Source of the DNA: Mycolicibacterium porcinum
GTDB lineage: Bacteria > Actinomycetota > Actinomycetes > Mycobacteriales > Mycobacteriaceae
Length of the DNA: 64,000 nt
Assembly: GCA_001942045.1 (NCBI GenBank)
Contig: MSTD01000004.1
Location: 109,517-173,516, forward strand
Reading direction: 5' to 3'
Shown here: positions 36,587 through 45,880 of the stretch, one piece after another
How positions within the stretch are numbered: position 1 is the stretch's first letter
Layout of the letters: every line of letters begins with the position of its first letter
Notes under the pieces: model-generated
What the model was told of the DNA's origin: nothing
Database searches by the model: none
The model's input: only the letters and a program-made list of their open reading frames with translations
Translations under genes and position numbers: made by a program

Positions 36587-37711
36587 ATGACCCGCTATGA
36601 ACTGCCCGATGTTGCCGACCTGATCCGCCTCGGCGAGCCGCATGAGCACGCCATCACGGTGTACGCGGAAACCGCACCGGGACCTGACGAGCGGGAGAAG
36701 AGCCTGTTGACCGCGAAGAGTGCCGTCGATCAGGCACTGCGCACGATTCGCGATTCCGGGGCGCGGCACGCGGTGGAGGAACAGCTGCGGTCGCGCTGGA
36801 CCGCGATCGCCGAATCGGACCTGTGGCTGAGCCTGTCGAGATCCGTCGCCATCTTCATCGCCGACGACTTCCACGAGGTCTACGTGCTGCCCAACGCCCT
36901 GGAGAGCCAGTCGCAGGTCGGCACTTACTTCGACATCGGCCAGCTGGTGCGGGCGGTCACCACGCCGCAGGAGGCCTACGCGCTCACCCTCTCGGCCGAC
37001 GGCTGGAACCTCTGGCAGGCCACCGCGAGCACCCGGGCCGAGGAGCTGGAGCTCACCGGCGAGTACGCGGCCGATGTGGCCGACGCGACTCATCGGGCCA
37101 CCGTGCGGGACCGGGGCCATGTGCGACGCCTGGTCGGCGACGAGGGCAAGAAGCTGTTGCTCGAGAAGTACGCCAAGCGGGTCGCCGAAGCCGTGGACGC
37201 CGAACTGGGGCAGCTCGATCCGTCAGCGAACCGGCCGCTGTACCTGTTCGCGACCGACCCGCTGCTCGACATGTACCGCGGGCTCGAACACAAACGCCAG
37301 CTCGTCGCGGTGCCCGGCGCGGCCGACGAGCTGCGGCCCGACCAGATCGACGGCGCTATCCGCGAGTCGCTGCCCGCCCTCAACGCCGAACGGGCCAACG
37401 AGTGGGTCGAGGAGCTCGGCAACGACCTCAGCAAAGGGCTGGTGGCCACCGACCTGGGCGACATCGCCCGAGCCGCGGCGGCCGGCGCGGTGGACACGCT
37501 GGTGTACAACTTCACCGTCGACGTGCTGGGCCGCATCGAAGCGGAGACCGGCGCGCTGCACTACGACGATTCCGGATACGACGTGCTGTCCCGCATCGCG
37601 GTGACCGTCCTCGACCGCAGTGGTGAGGTCGTCGCCGTCCGGCCCGACGAGATCACCGCTGGCATCTGGAACCAGACGGCGGCGGCGAAACTACGGTTCG
37701 CCTTGAGCTGA
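36587..37711 (+). CDS. baeRF-family protein (bacterial archaeo-eukaryotic release factor-like)
   Basis: 374-residue protein of the baeRF group. These proteins resemble the domains of archaeal/eukaryal peptide-chain release factor 1 and are suspected to act on stalled or damaged ribosomes. The C-terminal part has the eRF1 domain 3-like pattern (VDTLVYNFTVDVLGRIE...DVLSRIAVTVLDRSGEVVAV). ATG 36587 has AAGGAG 5 bases upstream. The N-terminal frame extension to 36497 was rejected. It resembles proteins annotated as hypothetical in other mycobacteria (Rv2629-type). The end overlaps a convergent TetR gene by 21 bases. Confidence 0.72.
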   Translation: MTRYELPDVADLIRLGEPHEHAITVYAETAPGPDEREKSLLTAKSAVDQALRTIRDSGARHAVEEQLRSRWTAIAESDLWLSLSRSVAIFIADDFHEVYVLPNALESQSQVGTYFDIGQLVRAVTTPQEAYALTLSADGWNLWQATASTRAEELELTGEYAADVADATHRATVRDRGHVRRLVGDEGKKLLLEKYAKRVAEAVDAELGQLDPSANRPLYLFATDPLLDMYRGLEHKRQLVAVPGAADELRPDQIDGAIRESLPALNAERANEWVEELGNDLSKGLVATDLGDIARAAAAGAVDTLVYNFTVDVLGRIEAETGALHYDDSGYDVLSRIAVTVLDRSGEVVAVRPDEITAGIWNQTAAAKLRFALS

Positions 37712-38275
37712 CTCCCCGCCGGCCGGACTCTTCAGGCCGTCCAGTACGAAACCCAGGTGGCGCCGCCAGACGGCGTCGTCGCCGTCGGCCATCGCGATCA
37801 CTTTCGACATCGCCCACATCAGCGTCGCCAGGTCGTCGGCACCGAAGTCGGCCCGTAGCACCCCGGCATCCCTGGCCCGTCCCACCACGGCCTCCAGCAG
37901 TCCCCCGGCGCGCCCGCATTCCCCCGCGACGTCGACGGCGCCGACCGGATTGCGGGCCACCGCGTCGTTGATGCTGCGGTCGGACGCCTGCATCGTGAAC
38001 AGGCCGTCGAGAAATCCGGTGAATCCCCGCCATGGGTCGACATCGCCGAGGGCCTGCTGGGCCAGTCGGTCGATGGCGGCCAGCCGATCGGACAGCACGA
38101 CGTCCAGGAGTGCGCCCCGGTTCGGAAAGTGGTTGTAGAGCGTGCCGATGCTCACACCCGCTTTTCGCGCGACCTCGTCTAGAGGTACATCGACACCGCG
38201 TTCGGCGAAGAGTTCCGCCGCCGCCGCCGTCAGACGGTCCCGGTTACGGACCGCATCCGCACGCATCGCCGACAT
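37691..38275 (-). CDS. TetR/AcrR family transcriptional regulator
   Basis: 194 residues with HTH VPLDEVARKAGVSIGTLYNHFPNRGALLDVV. It is divergent from an SDR gene across 54 bases holding two copies of an identical 8-6-8 palindrome, the likely binding sites of this protein. The C-terminal domain is of the common TetR type. The ligand is unknown. Confidence 0.85.
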   Translation of the reverse strand: MSAMRADAVRNRDRLTAAAAELFAERGVDVPLDEVARKAGVSIGTLYNHFPNRGALLDVVLSDRLAAIDRLAQQALGDVDPWRGFTGFLDGLFTMQASDRSINDAVARNPVGAVDVAGECGRAGGLLEAVVGRARDAGVLRADFGADDLATLMWAMSKVIAMADGDDAVWRRHLGFVLDGLKSPAGGESAQGEP

Positions 38276-38290
38276 GGCATCAGCATAGCG

Positions 38291-38312
38291 AAGTTGAGGG
38301 TCTACTCAACTT
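38291..38312. promoter_or_regulatory. TetR operator candidate, copy 1
   Basis: AAGTTGAG, six bases, CTCAACTT: perfect 8-bp arms, 16 bases upstream of the TetR ATG. An identical set of arms recurs 30 bp further on. Confidence 0.7.
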
Positions 38313-38320
38313 ATGCTAGT

Positions 38321-38342
38321 AAGTTGAGCATGACCTCAACTT
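38321..38342. promoter_or_regulatory. TetR operator candidate, copy 2, overlapping the SDR start codon
   Basis: The same perfect 8-bp arms and 6-base spacer as copy 1. The spacer CATGAC contains ATG 38330 of the SDR gene. A -10-like TATGCT lies between the copies at 38312-38317. Confidence 0.7.
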
Positions 38343-39055
38343 CTCCCCCGGTTCTCGTCGTCCTCGGCGCCGGCCCCGGGCTCGGCCTGTCGGTCGCACA
38401 CCGGTTCGGCGCCGCGGGTTACCGCGTGGCGCTGATATCGCGTTCGTCGCAACGACATTCGGGCTACCTGGCCGCGTTGGCCGACGACGGGATCGACGCG
38501 GCGGCCTATGTGGCCGACGCGTCCCACCCCGATCAGCTGCGCGGCGCCATCGACACTGTGCGCGCCCGTTTCGGCCGCATCGACGTCGGCTACTACGGTC
38601 CGGCCGCCTTCGTGACCACCCCGACCGGAGACATCGCCGACCTCGACGCCGCCGGAGCGAAAGCCGCGCTCGACAGCGTCGTGCCAGCGGTGGATTTCGC
38701 GAGCCAGCTGCTGCCCGAGATGCGCGAGCGCGGCACCGGAGGTCTACTGTTCGCCGGCGGGTTGAGCAGCGTCGTGCCGATGCCTCCGCTCGGTGGGCTG
38801 GCACTGGCCGCGGCCGCGCTGCGCAACTACGCGGTCACGCTGCACGCCGCACTCGCGCCCGCCGGTATCTATGCCGGCACCCTCACCGTCGGCGGACTGA
38901 TCGAGCGCGGCGACATCCACCGAGCGATGGCTGATTCCGGACAGTTCGCCGGCAGCGAGATCCGCACGCTCAACCCCGACGATCTGGCCGAGCAGATCTG
39001 GCGGCTCTACACCGACCGCAGCGCCGCCGAAGCCGTCGTCAACGTCATCGCCTAG
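38330..39055 (+). CDS. Short-chain dehydrogenase/reductase-like protein
   Basis: 241 residues of SDR fold. The nucleotide loop is VLGAGPGLGLSVAHRF. No clear YxxxK is present at the expected position; the region reads GGLALAAAALRNYAVTLHAAL, so this belongs to the atypical SDRs lacking the catalytic tyrosine. The start is ATG 38330 inside the second operator. The TTG at 38294 would place the N terminus in the first operator. Probably repressed by the divergent TetR protein. The end overlaps the convergent DUF2071 gene by 11 bases. Confidence 0.75.
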   Translation: MTSTSPPVLVVLGAGPGLGLSVAHRFGAAGYRVALISRSSQRHSGYLAALADDGIDAAAYVADASHPDQLRGAIDTVRARFGRIDVGYYGPAAFVTTPTGDIADLDAAGAKAALDSVVPAVDFASQLLPEMRERGTGGLLFAGGLSSVVPMPPLGGLALAAAALRNYAVTLHAALAPAGIYAGTLTVGGLIERGDIHRAMADSGQFAGSEIRTLNPDDLAEQIWRLYTDRSAAEAVVNVIA

Positions 39056-39782
39056 GCACGCCGGCACGCACCGGAGCCCCGAACCGGGCGGGCACGCCAT
39101 CGCTGAACGCGACGTGCACCGGCGGTCCGGCGCACAGTTCCCCGAGTCCGACCGAGGCGAACAGCCCCGACTCTTCGAACCCGAGCAGTTCAGCAGAACG
39201 CAGGGACCAGGCCGGGTGTTCGTTGGGCACATACCAGGTGCGCCTGCCGTGAGCGACGTGCAGGCCCCAGCGCGCCGTCAGGAAGTGCTCGAGCGATCCG
39301 GGCACCAGGACGTCGCCGGCTGCGACCTCGATGCGGCTGGACGCACGGGTTCGCGGCCAGCGCACCGCGGTCGTGTACGCGTGCCGGTTCTCGTCGCGGC
39401 GATGTGACATCCTGGCCCACCGGTAACGGACGCCGAGCGCCGCGCGGGCCGCGAGCACGATGTCGAGCCTGGGGGTGTCCAGGCTCAGGAACACGACGCC
39501 ACGACGTCCGGTGCGGTCGACCGAGTACAACCGCACGTTGGTCTCCAGGAAACTGCCGAGCACGCCGGGGCCGTAGCCGAAGCCGGTGCCCGTCATCCGA
39601 AAGGCGACCAGTCCGACATAGCCGAGACCCTCGAAGGTGTCTGGCTCGGTGCCCTCGGGATACAGGTGGGCGATCCGTCGCGGATCGACCGACCAGTGCA
39701 GAAAAGTCAGGTCAACCCAGCTCTGGTGCAGGATCCGGACACCGGTCAGCGCAGGTGCTACGGGACTGACCGGCTCGACCAC
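39045..39782 (-). CDS. DUF2071 (YqjF-like) protein
   Basis: 245 residues of the DUF2071/COG3361 family, seen in LHQSWVDLTFLHWSVDPRRIAHLYPEG, FETNV-like SFLETNVRLYSVDRTGRRGVVFLSLD and the C-terminal YVPNEHPAWSLRSAELLGFEESG. The family has an acetoacetate-decarboxylase-like fold, but its activity is not established. The start is GTG 39782, shortly after the prcA stop on the same strand, so read-through from the proteasome operon is possible. Confidence 0.75.
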   Translation of the reverse strand: MVEPVSPVAPALTGVRILHQSWVDLTFLHWSVDPRRIAHLYPEGTEPDTFEGLGYVGLVAFRMTGTGFGYGPGVLGSFLETNVRLYSVDRTGRRGVVFLSLDTPRLDIVLAARAALGVRYRWARMSHRRDENRHAYTTAVRWPRTRASSRIEVAAGDVLVPGSLEHFLTARWGLHVAHGRRTWYVPNEHPAWSLRSAELLGFEESGLFASVGLGELCAGPPVHVAFSDGVPARFGAPVRAGVPRR

Positions 39783-39787
39783 GGCGA

Positions 39788-40531
39788 CTACTCAGCCGGT
39801 GCCGGTGATTCCGATCCCGATTCCGACTCCGATTCGGGCAGAAGGGCTTCCAACGCCGCGCCGGTGATCCGACGGAAGCAGCGGCGCGGTCGCGTGGCGT
39901 CGAGAACCGCCACCTCGAGCGTCGCGGGCCCGAGCGTGCGCGGCTCAGAACCGTTGCCACTCGCGCTCAGCGCCTTCACGGCGATCTTGACCGCTGCACC
40001 CAGATCCGCATTCTCCGCGTACGACTCGTTCAGTGCGGTGATGATCGGCTCGGTGGTTCCGCCCATCACCACGAAATGCGGCTCGTCGGCGATCGACCCG
40101 TCATAGGTGATCCGGTACAGCTCGGGGGCTTTCGTCTCACCGTAGTGGGCCACCTCGGCCACACACAGCTCGACCTCGTAGGGCTTGGCCTGCTCGGTGA
40201 AGATCGTGCCGAGCGTCTGCGCGTACACGTTGGCCAGCTGGCGACCGGTCACGTCGCGGCGGTCGTAGGCGTAGCCGCGGGTGTCGGCGTACTGGATGCC
40301 GCCGCGCCGCAGATTGTCGAACTCGTTGAACCGACCCACGGCGGCGAAGCCGACCCGGTCGTAGAGCTCGCTGATCTTCTGCAGCGACCGCGACGGGTTC
40401 TCCGCCACGAACAGCACGCCGTTGTCGTAGGCCAGGGCCACCACGCTGCGGCCCCGAGCGATGCCCTTGCGCGCCAGTTCGGAGCGCTCACGCATCGCCT
40501 GCTCAGGCGAGATGAAGTACGGGAAGCTCAT
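39788..40531 (-). CDS. prcA: 20S proteasome alpha subunit PrcA
   Basis: 247-residue alpha-type subunit forming the outer gate rings of the actinobacterial proteasome. [35 protein letters not shown] is the conserved gating N terminus and first strands. The C-terminal tail is acidic and low complexity ([10 protein letters not shown]). The start ATG 40531 follows the prcB stop with no gap, so the subunits are coupled for stoichiometric synthesis. It is not a protease itself because it lacks a mature N-terminal threonine. Confidence 0.95.
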   Translation of the reverse strand: MSFPYFISPEQAMRERSELARKGIARGRSVVALAYDNGVLFVAENPSRSLQKISELYDRVGFAAVGRFNEFDNLRRGGIQYADTRGYAYDRRDVTGRQLANVYAQTLGTIFTEQAKPYEVELCVAEVAHYGETKAPELYRITYDGSIADEPHFVVMGGTTEPIITALNESYAENADLGAAVKIAVKALSASGNGSEPRTLGPATLEVAVLDATRPRRCFRRITGAALEALLPESESESGSESPAPAE

Positions 40532-41395
40532 TTACCCCTCACCGCCCGTCCGGGTCCGGCGCGCGATGACTTCGCGAGCCAGCTCGGCGATGCGTTCCTC
40601 GGTGATCTCCTCGGCGCCCTCGGCCCCGATGGTCACCGCGGTCGGATAGATGCCGCGCACCAGATCGGGCCCGCCGGTGGCCGAATCGTCGTCGGCCGCG
40701 TCGTACAGCGCCTCAATGGCCACCCGAAGCGCCGAATCCGCGTCCACCACATTGGGGTAGAGCTTTTTGATGGACGACTTGGCGAAGATCGATCCGGAGC
40801 CCACCGATTGGTAGCCCTCTTCCTCGATGTTCCAGCCGCCGGCGGCGTCGAAGGACACGATCCGCCCGGCGTTCTCTGCATCGGCGGCGTCAACGTCGTA
40901 ACCCACCAGCAGCGGGAGCGCCACGAAGCCCTGAAGTGCCGCGCCGAGATTGCCGCGCACCATGATGGCCAGCCGGTTCACCTTCCCGCGGAAGGTCAGT
41001 GCGACACCCTCGACCTTCTCGTAGTGCTCCAGTTCCACGGCATAGAGCCGGGCGAACTCCACCGCGATGGCCGCGGTGCCCGCGATGCCGGTCGCCGTGT
41101 AGTCATCGGTGATGTACACCTTCTGCACGTCGCGGCCGGCGATCATGTTGCCCTGCGTGGAGCGGCGATCACCGGCGATGAGCACCCCGCCGGGGTACTT
41201 GATCGCGACGATGGTCGTCCCGTGCGGCACTGCGTTGGTCGGGTCGATCGTGCCGTCGGCGACACGATTGACCGGCAACAGTTCGGGGGCCTGACGACGC
41301 AGCAGATCAGAGAACGACGACAGGTCCATCGCTACAGAGGGAATACCGGAGAAGGGCTGGGACAGAGACGAAGAAAGGTTTTCGCGCCAGGTCAC
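40532..41395 (-). CDS. prcB: 20S proteasome beta subunit PrcB
   Basis: 287-residue catalytic subunit. A 59-residue propeptide ends at HG, and autocatalytic cleavage exposes Thr60 ([11 protein letters not shown]) as the nucleophile. Lys and Asp partners lie in the following strands. GTG 41395 overlaps the pup stop by 4 bases (GTGA). Co-assembles with PrcA and is fed by the Mpa ATPase with pupylated proteins. Confidence 0.95.
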   Translation of the reverse strand: MTWRENLSSSLSQPFSGIPSVAMDLSSFSDLLRRQAPELLPVNRVADGTIDPTNAVPHGTTIVAIKYPGGVLIAGDRRSTQGNMIAGRDVQKVYITDDYTATGIAGTAAIAVEFARLYAVELEHYEKVEGVALTFRGKVNRLAIMVRGNLGAALQGFVALPLLVGYDVDAADAENAGRIVSFDAAGGWNIEEEGYQSVGSGSIFAKSSIKKLYPNVVDADSALRVAIEALYDAADDDSATGGPDLVRGIYPTAVTIGAEGAEEITEERIAELAREVIARRTRTGGEG

Positions 41396-41586
41396 TGGCC
41401 GCCCTTTTGGACGTATGCGCGCACGAAGTCTTCCGCGTTCTCTTCCAGCACGTCGTCGATCTCATCGAGCAGATCGTCAGTCTCCTCGGCCAGCTTCTCG
41501 CGACGCTCCTGGCCGGCGGCCGATGCACCCGGGAGGTCCTCATCCTCGCCGCCGCCACCGCCACGCTTGGTCTGCTCTTGAGCCAT
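41392..41586 (-). CDS. pup: Prokaryotic ubiquitin-like protein Pup
   Basis: 64 residues, mostly disordered and acidic, ending in GGQ. The terminal glutamine must be deamidated to glutamate by Dop before ligation by PafA. The central part ([32 protein letters not shown]) forms a helix when bound to Mpa. ATG 41586 has AGGAGG 5 bases upstream; the five-residue upstream extension of the frame is not used. First gene of pup-prcB-prcA. Confidence 0.96.
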   Translation of the reverse strand: MAQEQTKRGGGGGEDEDLPGASAAGQERREKLAEETDDLLDEIDDVLEENAEDFVRAYVQKGGQ

Positions 41587-41691
41587 CGCTGCCTCCTGCA
41601 ATTGTCATCGGTCGGGCTAACCGCCCAACCGGTCCTTCCACAGTACCGGTCGGCACCCGGATTGCCCGGGATAGCGCACCGCCGGAAGTGG

Positions 41692-43200
41692 TCAGTTGGT
41701 GAGTTGTTCGACGAGTTCGGCGGCGCTGTCCACCGAGTCCAGCAGGGCGCCGACATGCGCCTTGCTGCCGCGCAGCGGCTCCAGCGTGGGAATCCGGACG
41801 AGCGAATCGCCGCCGAGATCGAAGATCACCGAATCCCAGCTGGCCGCGGCGATGTCGGAACCGAACCGGCGCAGGCATTCCCCGCGGAAGTAGGCGCGGG
41901 TGTCGGTCGGCGGATTGTCGACCGCGTCGATCACCTGCTGTTCGGTGACCAGGCGCTTCATCGAACCCCGCGCGACCAGCCGGTTGTACAGGCCCTTGTC
42001 CAGCCGGACGTCGGAGTACTGCAGATCGACCAGGTGCAGCCGCGGCGCCTGCCAGCTGAGGTTCTCCCGCTGGCGGAACCCCTCCAGCAACCGCAGCTTG
42101 GCCGGCCAGTCCAGGATCTCGGCACATTCCATCGGATCGCGTTCCAGCAGGTCCAGCACGTTCGCCCAGGTCTCGACGACGTGAGAGGCCCGCGGATCGG
42201 GGGTCCTGATGTCGACCAGTTTGGCCACCCGATCCAGATACACCCGCTGCAGCGCCAGGGCGGTCATCTCCCGACCGTCGGCGAGCGCGACCGTCGCCCG
42301 CAGCGACGGATCGCGGCTGATCACATGCACCGCGTGCACCGGCCGGGCCAGCGCCAGATCGGACAGGTCCAGCCCGAACTGCGGGCCCTCCTCGATCAGG
42401 TCCAGCACCAGCGAGCTCGTCCCCACCTTGAGATAGGTCGACGTCTCGGCCAAGTTCGCGTCGCCGATGATGACGTGCAGCCGTCGGTACTTGTCGGCGT
42501 CGGCGTGCGGCTCGTCGCGGGTGTTGATGATGCCGCGCTTGAGCGTGGTCTCCAGGCCGACCTCGACCTCGATGTAGTCGGCCCGCTGGGACAGCTGGAA
42601 TCCGGGGTCGTCGCCGGACGGCCCGATGCCGACCCGGCCCGAGCCGGTCACCACCTGGCGGGACACCAGGAACGGGGTGAACCCCGCGATCACCGCGGAG
42701 AACGGCGTCTGCCGGCTCATCAGGTAGTTCTCGTGCGACCCGTAGGACGCGCCCTTGCCGTCCACGTTGTTCTTGTAGAGCTGCAGCTTCACCGCACCGG
42801 GCACGCTCGCTACGTGGCGGGCCGCGGCCTCCATCACGCGCTCACCGGCCTTGTCCCAGATCACCGCGTCCATCGGATCGGTGCACTCGGGCGCCGAGTA
42901 CTCCGGGTGCGCGTGGTCGACGTACAGCCGGGCACCGTTGGTGAGGATCATGTTCGCCGCGCCGACCTCGTCGGCATCGACGATCGGGGCCGGCCCGGAA
43001 GCCCGGGACAGGTCGAAGCCGCGGGCGTCGCGCAGCGGGCTCTCGACCTCGTAGTCCCACCGCGTGCGCTTCCCGCGCTGGATGCCGGCGGCGGCCGCGT
43101 ATGCCAGCACCGCCTGAGTCGAGGTGAGGATCGGATTGGCGGTCGGATCGGACGGCGATGAGATGCCGTATTCGACCTCTGTTCCGATGATCCGTTGCAT
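41692..43200 (-). CDS. dop: Deamidase/depupylase Dop
   Basis: 502-residue glutamine-synthetase-fold homologue of PafA. It deamidates the Pup C terminus and removes Pup from substrates. [11 protein letters not shown] holds the N-terminal metal-binding glutamates, and [19 protein letters not shown] and [25 protein letters not shown] are the conserved catalytic segments. It contains the Dop-specific loop (about residues 37-80) not found in PafA. Located upstream of pup, as in Rv2112c-Rv2111c. The ectoine genes begin just beyond its start. Confidence 0.95.
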   Translation of the reverse strand: MQRIIGTEVEYGISSPSDPTANPILTSTQAVLAYAAAAGIQRGKRTRWDYEVESPLRDARGFDLSRASGPAPIVDADEVGAANMILTNGARLYVDHAHPEYSAPECTDPMDAVIWDKAGERVMEAAARHVASVPGAVKLQLYKNNVDGKGASYGSHENYLMSRQTPFSAVIAGFTPFLVSRQVVTGSGRVGIGPSGDDPGFQLSQRADYIEVEVGLETTLKRGIINTRDEPHADADKYRRLHVIIGDANLAETSTYLKVGTSSLVLDLIEEGPQFGLDLSDLALARPVHAVHVISRDPSLRATVALADGREMTALALQRVYLDRVAKLVDIRTPDPRASHVVETWANVLDLLERDPMECAEILDWPAKLRLLEGFRQRENLSWQAPRLHLVDLQYSDVRLDKGLYNRLVARGSMKRLVTEQQVIDAVDNPPTDTRAYFRGECLRRFGSDIAAASWDSVIFDLGGDSLVRIPTLEPLRGSKAHVGALLDSVDSAAELVEQLTN

Positions 43201-43209
43201 GGGATCAGC

Positions 43210-44130
43210 CTAGGTGACGGGTTTCGCGTCCCTGGCTGCCAGGTATTCGGGGCGTGGCCGTGGGGCCGCGAACGGGTCGGTCAACGCGTTCTCCACGGAG
43301 TTGAACACCAGGAAGACGTTCGACCGCGGTAGCGGCGTGATGTTGGACCCCGAGCCGTGCAGGAGATTCGCGTCGAACCACAGTGCGGTACCCGGCGGGC
43401 CGGTGAACTGGTGGATGTCGTGCTCGTCGACGGCCTTGGTCAGCGTCGTCTCATCGGGCACCCCGACCTTCTGGGCCACCAGGGAGGTGTCGTAGTTGTC
43501 CTCGGGTGTGGCACCGACGCAGGGATAGAACGTCTGGTGCGACCCGGGGATCACCATCAGCGACCCGTTGTAGGGGAAGTTCTCGGTGAGGGCGATCGAG
43601 CAGGAGACGGCGCGGATCGCCGGCATGCCGTCCTCGGCGTGCCAGGTCTCGAAGTCCGAATGCCAGTAGAACCCCGTCCCGGTGAAACCGGGCATCAGAT
43701 TGATCCGGGCCTGATGGATGTAGACGTCTCCGCCCAGCAACTGCCGCGCGACCGGTAGCACGGTGTCGAGTCGGACCACCTGGGCCACCAGGTCGCTCAG
43801 CAGATGCGGTTCGAAGATCGACCGGATCGTGCCGCCGGGCTCACGGATCACTCGCGGGTCGTCGGCATCCAGATCCACTGCGACCCGGTCCATTTCGTGC
43901 CGCAACAACGGCAGCCAATCGTCGGACACGGTCTCGGGCGCGACCAGGTAGCCGTACTCGGAGAAGCCGTCGAGGTGGTGCTGGCTGAGCGGCCCGTCGG
44001 CCACACCGCCCCACACCACCGGCTCCTGACGCGGTATCGGCTCGATCGCATGATCGAGCCGGGTCGGGTAACGATCCTCGACCGCCGCGCTCACGCTCGA
44101 TGGCACCTCGGTGTCGTGCTGGGCCGTCAT
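43210..44130 (-). CDS. ectD: Ectoine hydroxylase EctD
   Basis: 306-residue 2-oxoglutarate/Fe(II)-dependent dioxygenase making 5-hydroxyectoine. The EctD signature FYWHSDFETWHAEDGMP...RAVSCSIALT is present, including the iron ligands H-x-D, and a distal His lies in the LLHGSG segment. ATG 44130 overlaps the ectC stop by 4 bases. The frame runs further upstream but only through ectC. Last gene of ectABCD. Confidence 0.94.
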   Translation of the reverse strand: MTAQHDTEVPSSVSAAVEDRYPTRLDHAIEPIPRQEPVVWGGVADGPLSQHHLDGFSEYGYLVAPETVSDDWLPLLRHEMDRVAVDLDADDPRVIREPGGTIRSIFEPHLLSDLVAQVVRLDTVLPVARQLLGGDVYIHQARINLMPGFTGTGFYWHSDFETWHAEDGMPAIRAVSCSIALTENFPYNGSLMVIPGSHQTFYPCVGATPEDNYDTSLVAQKVGVPDETTLTKAVDEHDIHQFTGPPGTALWFDANLLHGSGSNITPLPRSNVFLVFNSVENALTDPFAAPRPRPEYLAARDAKPVT

Positions 44131-44519
44131 GCGACCGACTGCGGCGCCGGGTATACGCCGTTCTCGTCGTGCACCTCCCGCCCGGTGACCGGCGGGTTGA
44201 ACACGCACAACATGCGGAGCTGCTCGTCGCAGGTGACGCGGTGACGATCGTGGTTGTTGAGGACGTACATGGTCCCGTCGGCCAGCGGGTACTCCTCACC
44301 GGTCGCTAGATCGGTCAGCGTGCCGGTGCCCTCGACAACCCAGACCGCCTCGATGTGGTGCTGGTAGTGGAATTCGTTGACCGACCCGGCCTCAATGGTG
44401 GTCTCGTGGAACGAGAAACCGACACCGTCGCCGGCCAGGATGATGCGCTTGGATCGCCAGGTGCCGTCGGCGACATCGCGATCGGTCCCGGTGATCTCAG
44501 CTGTGGTGCGAACAATCAT
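44127..44519 (-). CDS. ectC: L-ectoine synthase EctC
   Basis: 130-residue cupin that cyclises N-gamma-acetyl-diaminobutyrate to ectoine. MIVRTTAEITGTDRDV is the normal start. GVGFSFHETTIEAGSVNEFHYQHHIEAVWVVEGTGTL holds the cupin metal-binding His/Glu residues. The frame stays open into ectB, but ATG 44519 matches the family and follows ectB by 14 bases. Overlaps ectD by 4 bases. Confidence 0.95.
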   Translation of the reverse strand: MIVRTTAEITGTDRDVADGTWRSKRIILAGDGVGFSFHETTIEAGSVNEFHYQHHIEAVWVVEGTGTLTDLATGEEYPLADGTMYVLNNHDRHRVTCDEQLRMLCVFNPPVTGREVHDENGVYPAPQSVA

Positions 44520-44533
44520 TGCGTGGAGCCTCC

Positions 44534-45820
44534 TCAGGCGAGCGTGACTGCGACGGACTCGGCGAGAATGTCGAGTCCCTCGGACAATTCGGTCGGAAGG
44601 GTGGTGAGCGGTGGCAGCAGTTTGACCACCTCGTCGGAGGGGCCGCTGGTCTCCATCAGCGCACCGCGGTCGAACGCCGCCCGGCAGACCTGTCCGGCCA
44701 GCTCGGGCTGCTCGAACTTGAGACCCTGGGCCATACCGCGGCCGCGGGCGGTCACCCCGTCGTGGGCGGCGGCAATCTCCTCCAGCCGGTTCCGGATCAG
44801 CTCCCCCTTGGCGACCGTCTCCGCACTGAATTGATCGTTCTTCCAAAAGGTCTCGATCGCAGCCGTGGCCGTGACGAAGGCTGGGTTGTGACCACGGAAG
44901 GTGCCGTTGTGCTCCCCCGGCGTCCACATGTCGAGGTCCCGGCGGAACAGTGTCAGCGCCATCGGCAGGCCGTAACCGCTGACCGACTTCGATATCGTGA
45001 CGATATCGGGCACGATGCCGGCCGCCTCGAAGCTGAAGAACGGCCCGGTCCTGCCGCACCCCATCTGGACGTCGTCGACGATCAGCAGGATGTCGCGCTT
45101 GCGGCACAGTTCGGACAGCGCCTGCAGCCATTCGATGCGGGCGACGTTCAGACCACCTTCGCCCTGAACGGTTTCCACGATCACCGCGGCCGGACGGTTG
45201 AGGCCGCTGCCTGAATCGTCGAGCACACGCTCGAACCACTGGAAGTCCTCGGTGACCCCGCCGAAGTAGTTGTCGTAGGGCATCGGGGTCGCGTGCACCA
45301 GCGGGATGCCCGCGCCGGCCCGCTTCATCGAGTTGCCGGTGACCGACAGCGCACCCAGCGTCATGCCGTGAAATGCGTTGGTGAAGCTGATAACCGACTC
45401 GCGTCCGGTCACCTTCCTGGCCAGCTTGAGGGCCGACTCCACCGAGTTGGCACCGGTGGGCCCGGGGAACTGCACCTTGTAGTCGAGTCCGCGCGGGCGC
45501 AGGATCAGCTGTTCGAAACTCTCCAGGAATCGCTGCTTGGCCGCGGTGGCCATGTCCAGCGAGTGCACGATCCCGTCGGAGGCAAGGTATTCCAGCAACG
45601 GCTCCTTCAGGGCGGCGTTGTTGTGGCCGTAGTTCAGCGCTCCCGCTCCGGCGAAGAAATCGATGTAGGTACGTCCGGAGGTGTCGGTCACCCAGGAGCC
45701 GGCGGCGCGGTTCATCACCGTGGGCCAGCCCCGGCAATAGCTGCGGACCTCGGACTCGACCGAGCTGAACACGTCGGGAAGGTCAGATTCGGACAACGGT
45801 GCCGTCGTGGCGAGCAGCAA
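44534..45820 (-). CDS. ectB: Diaminobutyrate-2-oxoglutarate transaminase EctB
   Basis: 428-residue PLP-dependent class III aminotransferase converting aspartate semialdehyde to diaminobutyrate with glutamate as donor. Visible parts are the FFAGAGALNYGHNN active-site segment, PTGANSVESALKLAR, LLIVDDVQMGCGRTG and the PLP lysine in TISKSVSGYG. The likely start is TTG 45820, with an AAGGA site upstream, since no ATG or GTG lies nearer. Placed between ectA and ectC. Confidence 0.93.
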   Translation of the reverse strand: MLLATTAPLSESDLPDVFSSVESEVRSYCRGWPTVMNRAAGSWVTDTSGRTYIDFFAGAGALNYGHNNAALKEPLLEYLASDGIVHSLDMATAAKQRFLESFEQLILRPRGLDYKVQFPGPTGANSVESALKLARKVTGRESVISFTNAFHGMTLGALSVTGNSMKRAGAGIPLVHATPMPYDNYFGGVTEDFQWFERVLDDSGSGLNRPAAVIVETVQGEGGLNVARIEWLQALSELCRKRDILLIVDDVQMGCGRTGPFFSFEAAGIVPDIVTISKSVSGYGLPMALTLFRRDLDMWTPGEHNGTFRGHNPAFVTATAAIETFWKNDQFSAETVAKGELIRNRLEEIAAAHDGVTARGRGMAQGLKFEQPELAGQVCRAAFDRGALMETSGPSDEVVKLLPPLTTLPTELSEGLDILAESVAVTLA

Positions 45821-45880
45821 GGGATAATCCTTCCAATCGAATCAAACTGGTTATCAGATAACTGATTTCAGTGATGAGCC

